6,336 nt of DNA, taken from contig DBVO01000016.1 of assembly GCA_002308215.1 (NCBI GenBank), forward strand, positions 55,272 to 61,607. The letters run 5' to 3'. This document shows positions 6,242 through 6,336 of the stretch, one piece after another. The notes under the pieces are model-generated. The model was not told the origin of the DNA. It worked only from the letters and a program-made list of their open reading frames with translations, and did not search any database. How positions within the stretch are numbered: the first letter of the stretch is position 1; every line of letters begins with the position of its first letter. The stretch is from Christensenella sp. UBA1262 (GTDB taxonomy: Bacteria > Bacillota > Clostridia > Christensenellales > CAG-917). A program made the translations under genes and the position numbers.

Positions 6242-6336
6242 ATGATGAACAACTATGTTTATGAATTTGGCGATAGCCTTTATATCAACTTAACAAACAG
6301 GTGCCCTAACAACTGTGAGTTTTGCTTGCGCCATTT
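6242..6336 (+). CDS. Radical SAM protein, TatD-associated family (5' part only)
   Basis: The gene is cut by the window edge, leaving 31 full codons. After MMNNYVYEFGD comes SLYINLTNRCPNNCEFCLRH, which contains the radical SAM cluster motif C-x3-C-x2-C (Cys21, Cys25, Cys28), the ligands of a 4Fe-4S cluster used to cleave S-adenosylmethionine. The pattern Y-E-x-G-[DN]-S-L-Y-[IV]-N-L-T-N-R-C recalls the TatD-linked radical SAM family (TIGR04038 as I remember it), which fits its position right after tatD. The reaction of that family is not established. GGTGA (6233-6237) precedes two adjacent ATGs at 6242 and 6245, and either may be used. The frame is open to the last base. Confidence 0.85.
   Translation, partial: MMNNYVYEFGDSLYINLTNRCPNNCEFCLRH

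Overview
The window looks like part of a low-GC Bacillota chromosome, probably an anaerobic Clostridia-type gut lineage. The grounds are AT-rich DNA, Shine-Dalgarno starts, a four-cysteine MetRS with an appended tRNA-binding domain, and a TatD/radical-SAM pair. The code is standard: TAA, TAG and TGA all end genes. The species cannot be named from the sequence alone. No CRISPR array, tRNA, rRNA, insertion sequence or prophage signal was seen, and no gene-free stretch reaches 300 bases.

Layout. At the left edge, on the + strand, is a membrane-anchored extracytoplasmic protein. It reads as a strongly diverged ApbE-like protein (FAD:protein FMN transferase fold) that has lost several cofactor-site residues. 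It ends at a strong hairpin terminator at 1281-1309, shared with a convergent gene on the - strand. That gene is a complete ABC exporter half-transporter with fused membrane and ATPase domains, about 608 aa. A roughly 210-base divergent intergenic region follows. It carries a sigma-A promoter for the exporter with a 22-nt dyad operator candidate touching its -35 box, and a separate TTTACA-17-TATAAT promoter for the + strand genes.

Rightwards from 3364 is metG (methionyl-tRNA synthetase), then tatD, whose ATG uses the last base of the metG stop codon. After 92 bases comes the 5' end of a radical SAM gene, cut by the window edge, whose N-terminus matches the TatD-associated radical SAM family. 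metG and tatD are surely co-transcribed. The radical SAM gene may join them or use its own weak promoter.

The items most worth a second look are the degenerate ApbE-like protein, the dyad in front of the exporter promoter, two perfect 22-bp palindromes inside coding sequence (one in metG, one 49 bases into tatD followed by TTTT), and the tatD/radical-SAM pair, whose biochemical role is not established. Nothing here amounts to a clearly new defence or mobile system. Most of the window is housekeeping.
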